Assembly: GCA_036499025.1 (NCBI GenBank)
Contig: DASYEM010000142.1
Coordinates: forward strand, 1 to 9,252
Source: Parvibaculum sp036499025
GTDB taxonomy: Bacteria > Pseudomonadota > Alphaproteobacteria > Parvibaculales > Parvibaculaceae
Direction: 5' to 3'
DNA: 9,252 nucleotides
This document shows, piece by piece, positions 5,529-9,252 of this stretch (positions are counted from its first letter, which is position 1; each line of letters opens with the position of its first letter). The position numbers and the translations under genes were made by a program. The notes below the pieces were generated by a model. It was not told the DNA's origin. It did not search any database and was given only the letters and a program-made list of their open reading frames with translations.

Positions 5529-7031
5529 TCAGTCCTCTTTTTTCTTCTTCGGCGCGGCCTTCTTGGCTGCAGGCTTTTTTGTGGCAGCGGTCTTGGCCGA
5601 GGCGGCGTCGCTATGATCGTGATCATGGTCGTGATCGCAGTTTTCGTCGTGGACGTGGCCATGATCGTGATCGTGATGAGCATGGTCGTGCTCGTCGGCG
5701 TCCGGGTCGGCGAAGAGCTCGTCGCGGGTCACGGTCTTGTCGGTGACCTTGGCCAGTTCGGCGATGAAGTCGACGACCTTGTCTTCAAAGAGCGGAGCGC
5801 GGAGCTCGGCAATGGCCTGCGGGTTCTTCTGGTAGAACTCATAGACCTGACGCTCCTGACCGGGGAACTGGCGCGCGCGCTCAGCCAGCGCTCCGCTCAG
5901 CTCCTGTTCAGCGACCGTGATCTTGTTCTTCTCGCCGACTTCGGCAAGGAGCAGGCCGAGGCGGACGCGGCGCTCGGCGATCTTGCGATACTCGCCGCGA
6001 ATCTGCTCTTCCGGCTCGTCGAGATCGGCGGCGGTCTTGCCCTGATGCTGGAGCTCGTGTTCGAACTGCGACCAGATCTGGTTGAACTCCTGCTCGACCA
6101 TCGAAGGCGGCAGCTCGAAGCTGTGCGCGGCGTCGAGCGCGTCGAGAAGGGCGCGCTTCAAATGCATGCGCGACATGCGCGTATAGTCGCCTTTGATCTG
6201 CGTCGCCATCGCTTCGCGGAGCTTGGCGAGTTCGTCGAAGCCGAAACGCTTGGCGAATTCGTCGTCGAGCGAAACGGGCGCCGGCGCTTCGATCGCTTTC
6301 ACCGTCACAGCAAAGACGGCGTCCTTGCCGGCGAGGTTTTCCGCGCCGTAATCGGCGGGGAACGTCACCTTCACATCGACCGCGTCGCCGGCCTTCGCGC
6401 CTTTGAGCTGTTCTTCGAAGCCGGGAATGAAACGGCCGGAGCCGATTTCTAGCTTCGCGTCTTCGGCGGCACCGCCTTCGAAAGCGACGTCGTCGATCTT
6501 GCCGAGGAAGTCGATGGTCAGAAGATCACCTTCGGCGGCCGCGGAATCGTCCGCCTTCGGAGCAAAGTTTTTCTGGTTTTCGGCGAGGCGATTCAGGGCT
6601 TCGTCGATGTCGGCATCGGTCGCTTCGGCGACCGGGCGCTCGACGGAAAGCTTTGAGAAATCAGTGATTTCGAAGCTCGGGATGATCTCGAAGCTCATCT
6701 TGTAAGTGAGGTCGGCCTTGCCATCGAGGACGGGCTCGATCTCGCCTTCCAGATCGATCTGGGGCTGGAGAGCCGGCCTAAGCGACTGTTCTTCAAGGGC
6801 TTTCTGGCTCGAGGAGCCGACCGCGTCCTGAATGACTTCGGACATGACCTGCTTACCGAAGGTCTTTTTCAGATGCGCGACGGGCACCTTACCGGGGCGG
6901 AAGCCCTTGAGACGAATGGTGTTTTTCATCTCGTCGAGCTTCGCGCCAGCCTGCGCGGCGAGCTCGCCCGCGGGCACCTGGACCTTGAGTTCGCGCTTCA
7001 AACCATCGGTGCTCGTGACAGTGACCTGCAT
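5529..7031 (-). CDS. tig: Trigger factor, ribosome-associated chaperone, with His-rich tail
   Basis: Trigger factor binds ribosomal protein uL23 at the exit tunnel and shelters nascent chains; it also has a peptidyl-prolyl isomerase domain. Seen here in 500 residues: the ribosome-binding N-domain with GFRPGKVP (43-50), matching the E. coli Phe44-Arg45 numbering; the FKBP-type domain from about residue 165 (EGDLLTIDFLGK) to about 250; and the helical C-domain up to about 440. Residues 448-473 hold 12 His and one Cys alternating mostly with Asp, followed by a Lys/Ala/Pro-rich end (KKPAAKKAAPKKKKED). Such a tail is unusual in this family. The ATG at 7031 (MQVTVTSTDGLKREL) is chosen by family alignment; the longer open frame to 7145 is a translation of the tRNA-Leu gene. 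Only a weak TGGA core precedes the start. It may be co-transcribed with the tRNA and ends in a strong terminator. Confidence 0.97.
   Translation of the reverse strand: MQVTVTSTDGLKRELKVQVPAGELAAQAGAKLDEMKNTIRLKGFRPGKVPVAHLKKTFGKQVMSEVIQDAVGSSSQKALEEQSLRPALQPQIDLEGEIEPVLDGKADLTYKMSFEIIPSFEITDFSKLSVERPVAEATDADIDEALNRLAENQKNFAPKADDSAAAEGDLLTIDFLGKIDDVAFEGGAAEDAKLEIGSGRFIPGFEEQLKGAKAGDAVDVKVTFPADYGAENLAGKDAVFAVTVKAIEAPAPVSLDDEFAKRFGFDELAKLREAMATQIKGDYTRMSRMHLKRALLDALDAAHSFELPPSMVEQEFNQIWSQFEHELQHQGKTAADLDEPEEQIRGEYRKIAERRVRLGLLLAEVGEKNKITVAEQELSGALAERARQFPGQERQVYEFYQKNPQAIAELRAPLFEDKVVDFIAELAKVTDKTVTRDELFADPDADEHDHAHHDHDHGHVHDENCDHDHDHDHSDAASAKTAATKKPAAKKAAPKKKKED
5613..5690 (-). repeat. His/Asp-codon repeat in tig
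   Basis: This stretch encodes residues 448-473 of trigger factor. CAT/CAC codons alternate with GAT/GAC, giving a low-complexity run of the CATGATCACGAT type. Its repetitive nature makes it prone to length change between strains. It stays in frame with the rest of the gene. Confidence 0.8.
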
Positions 7032-7066
7032 CTTCCAATCCATTGTAAATAGAGGGCTTTCCGGCC

Positions 7067-7151
<85 letters not shown>

Positions 7152-7205
7152 AAGGCCGGCGCGACGGGGCCAAAGCCGCCCAGCCGCTTGTAAAAGTGGC
7201 GCACT

Positions 7206-7234
7206 CTATAGCAAGGCCGACAGGCGATTGCCAG
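7206..7234 (-). promoter_or_regulatory. Likely promoter of tRNA-Leu and tig
   Basis: On the minus strand CTATAG (7206-7211; shifted form TATAGA) may be the -10, with CTGGCA (7229-7234) 17 bases upstream as a weak -35. A start near 7198 leaves a leader of about 45 bases before the mature tRNA 5' end. It lies between the nnr stop and the tRNA. The assignment is moderate because the -35 is poor. Confidence 0.4.
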
Positions 7235-7244
7235 CGAAAGCGGA

Positions 7245-7273
7245 GTCGTCGGAAAGTTGTCGGTTGTTGTCGG
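7245..7273. repeat. Three phased GTTGTCGG-type direct repeats
   Basis: GTCGTCGG (7245-7252), GTTGTCGG (7256-7263) and GTTGTCGG (7266-7273) start 11 and 10 bases apart, about one helix turn each. They lie immediately after the nnr stop codon and just upstream of the presumed tRNA-Leu/tig promoter. The spacing and position suit a regulator or activator site. The function is inferred. Confidence 0.4.
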
Positions 7274-7274
7274 C

Positions 7275-8783
7275 TCAGACGCCTGAAAGCAGCACACGCA
7301 ACACGGCCGGCAACAGCTCCGGCAAATCCTCCGCGATGAGCCCGATCCCGAAGGTTTTCCCCGCCTGGCCGTGAAGCCAGACGCCGATGGCGGCGGCTTC
7401 GAAAGCGGGGACACCTTGCGCCAGCAGCCCCAAAATAATCCCCGCCAGAACATCCCCGCTTCCGGCGGTGGCAAGCTCGGGCCCGGCATTCGAGTTGATG
7501 AGGGTCCGGCCCTCCGGCGCGGCGATGACGGTGTCGGCGCCCTTGAGGACGAGGATCGCGCCCGCCTCCTCCGCGCCCGCGCGCGCCCGGGCGAGCTTGC
7601 CGCCGCCGAGCGCCGGAAAGAGACGTTTGAATTCGCCCTCATGCGGCGTCAGGACCGAAGCGCCCGCGAAGTAACCCTTGATCGCCACGAAGAGGTCGCG
7701 CGGGATTTCGGCAAAGGAGGTCAGCGCGTCGGCGTCGAGAACCATCGCCGCGCCCGACAAGAGCGCCGCCAGCACATTCTCACGCGTCGCCTGCCCGATC
7801 CCGGCGCCCGGCCCGATGAGGCAGGCGTTCTTGCGCTTGTCTTCGAGGATCGCGGTCAGCGCGTCGGCGCCGGCGAAGGGCGTCAGCATGATCGAGGTGA
7901 GATGCGCGGCGTTGACCTGAAGAGCGTTGGGCGGCGAGGCGACGGTGACGAGGCCAGCGCCGACACGCGCCGCGCCGCGCGCGGCAAGACGCGCCGCGCC
8001 GGTGTGCGACGGACCGCCGGAGACGACGAGCGCATGGCCGCGCGTATATTTGTGCGCGTCGAGACGCGGGCGCGGAAACGAAGCGGCCCAATAGGCGGGC
8101 GTGTTCTCGAAGATCGACGGCGCGATGTCGGAGAGCACGTCTTCGTCGATGCCGATATCGGCGACGATGAGCTCGCCGCAAAGCAGACGGCCCGGCAGCA
8201 GCACATGACCCGGCTTCTTGCGGAAGAAGGTGACGGTGAGCGCCGCCTCGAACGCCTGCCCGCGCACCTCGCCCGTGTCGCCCGAGACGCCGCTCGGCAC
8301 ATCGACGGCGACGACGGGCACGCGCTTGTCGCGCGGGCGCTCGTTGAAGCGGCGGATCAACTCGCCCGCGACGCCATTGACGTCGCGCGAGAGCCCCGCG
8401 CCAAACAGCGCGTCGATGATGAAAAGAGCGCCCTCGCCCGCTTCGACGTTGAGCGCGTGAACCGGACCCGACCAACGCTGCGCCGCCTCCGCCGCGTCGC
8501 CACGCAGCGCCTCGCGCTCGCCCAGCAGATGCACGGTAACGCTCCAGCCCCAGTCGCGCAGCAGGCGCGCGGCGATGAAACCGTCGCCGCCATTATTTCC
8601 GGGGCCGCAAAACACATCGACCGGCCCGCGCGGAAAACGCGCCGCGCAAGCTTCCGCGACGGCGCGGCCGGCGTTTTCCATAAGAACGATGCCGGGAATG
8701 CCGCGCTCGATCGTCATGCGATCGGCGCGCGACATCTCATCGGTGGTGAGGAGCGCCTGGGGGGCGTCGGAGAGAGTGGCCAT
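7275..8783 (-). CDS. nnr: Bifunctional NAD(P)HX epimerase / ADP-dependent NAD(P)HX dehydratase
   Basis: This enzyme repairs damaged (hydrated) NADH and NADPH. The N-terminal YjeF-type domain interconverts R and S hydrates; the C-terminal ribokinase-like domain dehydrates the S form using ADP or ATP. In 502 residues: LLTTDEM (11-17) and LMENAGRA opening; GPGNNGGDGF (60-69); DALFGAGL (124-131); VDVPSG (160-165) in the epimerase; then KYTRGHALVVSGG from 245, LIGPGAG, VLDADALT, LTPHEGEF, and the nucleotide-binding NAGPELATAGSGD ending at D444. Both halves look complete. The ATG at 8783 places the first domain motif at residue 11, but no Shine-Dalgarno precedes it: the upstream bases read CCACCTC. 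A TATGAT box sits so close that a leaderless message is possible. Downstream is the tRNA-Leu promoter region with no clear terminator. Confidence 0.96.
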   Translation of the reverse strand: MATLSDAPQALLTTDEMSRADRMTIERGIPGIVLMENAGRAVAEACAARFPRGPVDVFCGPGNNGGDGFIAARLLRDWGWSVTVHLLGEREALRGDAAEAAQRWSGPVHALNVEAGEGALFIIDALFGAGLSRDVNGVAGELIRRFNERPRDKRVPVVAVDVPSGVSGDTGEVRGQAFEAALTVTFFRKKPGHVLLPGRLLCGELIVADIGIDEDVLSDIAPSIFENTPAYWAASFPRPRLDAHKYTRGHALVVSGGPSHTGAARLAARGAARVGAGLVTVASPPNALQVNAAHLTSIMLTPFAGADALTAILEDKRKNACLIGPGAGIGQATRENVLAALLSGAAMVLDADALTSFAEIPRDLFVAIKGYFAGASVLTPHEGEFKRLFPALGGGKLARARAGAEEAGAILVLKGADTVIAAPEGRTLINSNAGPELATAGSGDVLAGIILGLLAQGVPAFEAAAIGVWLHGQAGKTFGIGLIAEDLPELLPAVLRVLLSGV

Positions 8784-8791
8784 GAGGTGGC

Positions 8792-8797
8792 ATCATA
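8792..8797 (-). promoter_or_regulatory. Possible -10 box of nnr, suggesting a leaderless message
   Basis: TATGAT matches the -10 consensus at five of six bases and ends 8 bases before the nnr ATG. A start 6-7 bases downstream would fall at or next to the ATG. This would explain why no ribosome binding site is visible. No acceptable -35 lies 16-18 bases upstream, so confidence is low. Confidence 0.25.
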
Positions 8798-8919
8798 GCG
8801 ATGCCGGAGGATATGGGGAGAGGGAATTGAGCGCGTTGCAAGGCTCACCCTCATTCCATCGCGCTCCTCATACATCGCGCCTCCTCGCGCTCGCAATACA
8901 CATCTTTCCGTCTTGGGGG

Positions 8920-8947
8920 TTGACCCGAAAAATCAGGCCGTCATGCT
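8920..8947 (+). promoter_or_regulatory. Possible sigma-70 promoter for the restriction-like gene
   Basis: TTGACC (8920-8925) matches the -35 consensus at five of six bases. CATGCT (8942-8947), 16 bases later, is a weak -10. Transcription from about 8954 would leave a leader of about 35 bases before the ATG at 8989. Confidence 0.35.
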
Positions 8948-8988
8948 CTGCGCGGGCGAATTCGGATAGGCATCGGGGAAAACGGCGC

Positions 8989-9252
8989 ATGCGTTTGAGC
9001 TGGAATGAGATTCGCGCTCGCGCCGCGCGATTCGCGGACGAGTGGAAGGACGCCCATTACGAGCGGGGCGACACGCAGACTTTCTATAATGAGTTTTTCG
9101 AAGTCTTCGGCATCACGCGCCGTCGCGTCGCCAGCTACGAAGCGCCGGTCAGGCTCCTCGGCGAGAAGCGCGGCTTCGTCGATCTCTTCTGGAAGGGCAC
9201 TCTGCTCATCGAGCAAAAGAGCGCGGGACGCGATCTCGCCAAGGCCAAGCGG
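8989..9252 (+). CDS. N-terminal nuclease domain of a Type IIL (MmeI-like) restriction-methylation protein, partial
   Basis: The 88 visible residues begin MRLSWNEIRARAARFADEWK and include ERGDTQTFYNEFFEVFGI, both typical of the N-terminal part of MmeI-like single-chain enzymes, in which one polypeptide carries endonuclease, adenine methyltransferase and target-recognition domains. The nuclease motif is visible as D65, nine residues, then E75-Q-K77: a D-X9-E-X-K pattern, the spacing reported for MmeI. So the cutting site looks intact rather than degenerate. The start is supported by GGGGA (8975-8979) 9 bases upstream and by stops or absence of starts in the preceding frame. It is the only plus-strand gene and diverges from nnr. 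The methylase and target-recognition parts lie beyond the window. A homologous methylase acting in another defence system remains possible. Confidence 0.75.
   Translation, partial: MRLSWNEIRARAARFADEWKDAHYERGDTQTFYNEFFEVFGITRRRVASYEAPVRLLGEKRGFVDLFWKGTLLIEQKSAGRDLAKAKR

Larger units (their letters stand above)
8784..8988. other. Divergent intergenic region between nnr and the restriction-like gene
   Basis: This 205-base region separates the minus-strand nnr from the plus-strand gene at 8989. It contains a possible nnr -10 (8792-8797), a possible plus-strand promoter (8920-8947), and an imperfect direct repeat CATCGCGC(C)TCCTC at 8857-8869 and 8873-8886. The minus strand of each repeat unit reads GAGGAG followed closely by ATG. 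A 54-codon frame from 8875 to 8714 overlapping nnr is probably fortuitous. Confidence 0.5.

Noticed and set aside
7032..7066. Terminator between tRNA-Leu and tig
   Set aside because: Only a weak GGC/GCC pairing is possible and no T run follows.
8811..8842. sigma-32-like promoter for nnr (CTTGCA ... CCCCATAT)
   Set aside because: The -10 word is a perfect match but the spacer is 18 bases after CTTGCA, longer than the usual range, and nnr is not a typical heat-shock gene.
8714..8875. 54-codon minus-strand frame with a GAGGAG ribosome site
   Set aside because: Most of it overlaps nnr in another frame and the sequence resembles no protein; kept only as a weak observation.

Overview
The window is GC-rich and its proteins are typical of an alphaproteobacterium. 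Gene content and order (tig, clpP, clpX and lon on one strand, a tRNA-Leu directly before tig, a fold-type-III ornithine/lysine decarboxylase) point to Hyphomicrobiales. A methanotroph-like Methylocystis/Methylosinus or Beijerinckiaceae relative is possible, but this is inferred from gene style and was not tested by phylogeny.

All genes but the last are on the minus strand. In transcription order, from the right, they are: a bifunctional NAD(P)HX epimerase/dehydratase (7275-8783); tRNA-Leu with anticodon UAG (7067-7151); trigger factor (5529-7031) ending in a strong intrinsic terminator; a PLP-dependent ornithine/lysine decarboxylase (3941-5248) followed by a GNAT acetyltransferase (3347-3868); ClpP (2514-3137); ClpX (946-2214) with its own terminator; and the N-terminal third of Lon (1-659, running off the left edge). 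At the right edge a plus-strand gene starts at 8989. Its 88 visible residues look like the N-terminal nuclease domain of a single-chain MmeI-like (Type IIL) restriction-methylation enzyme, so an accessory or defence region probably begins there.

The core of the window is a protein quality-control cluster: the trigger factor chaperone on the ribosome, the ClpXP protease and the Lon protease. The decarboxylase and acetyltransferase sit between tig and clpP and interrupt what is usually an uninterrupted tig-clpP-clpX-lon series.

The most interesting signal lies in the decarboxylase leader (about 5257-5330). It holds an 8-codon open reading frame, MQRRKRPF, whose last codons (CCTTT) can pair with the decarboxylase Shine-Dalgarno (AAAGG) at the base of a compact hairpin. 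This looks like a leader-peptide translational switch sensing basic amino acids or polyamines. Other points of note are a very His/Asp-rich tail on trigger factor, an N-terminal extension on the decarboxylase, an SD-less and possibly leaderless nnr, a perfect hairpin in the clpX leader, and a perfect inverted repeat over a possible heat-shock-type promoter of clpP.

No intergenic gap exceeds 300 bases. No CRISPR array, insertion sequence, rRNA or attachment site was seen.
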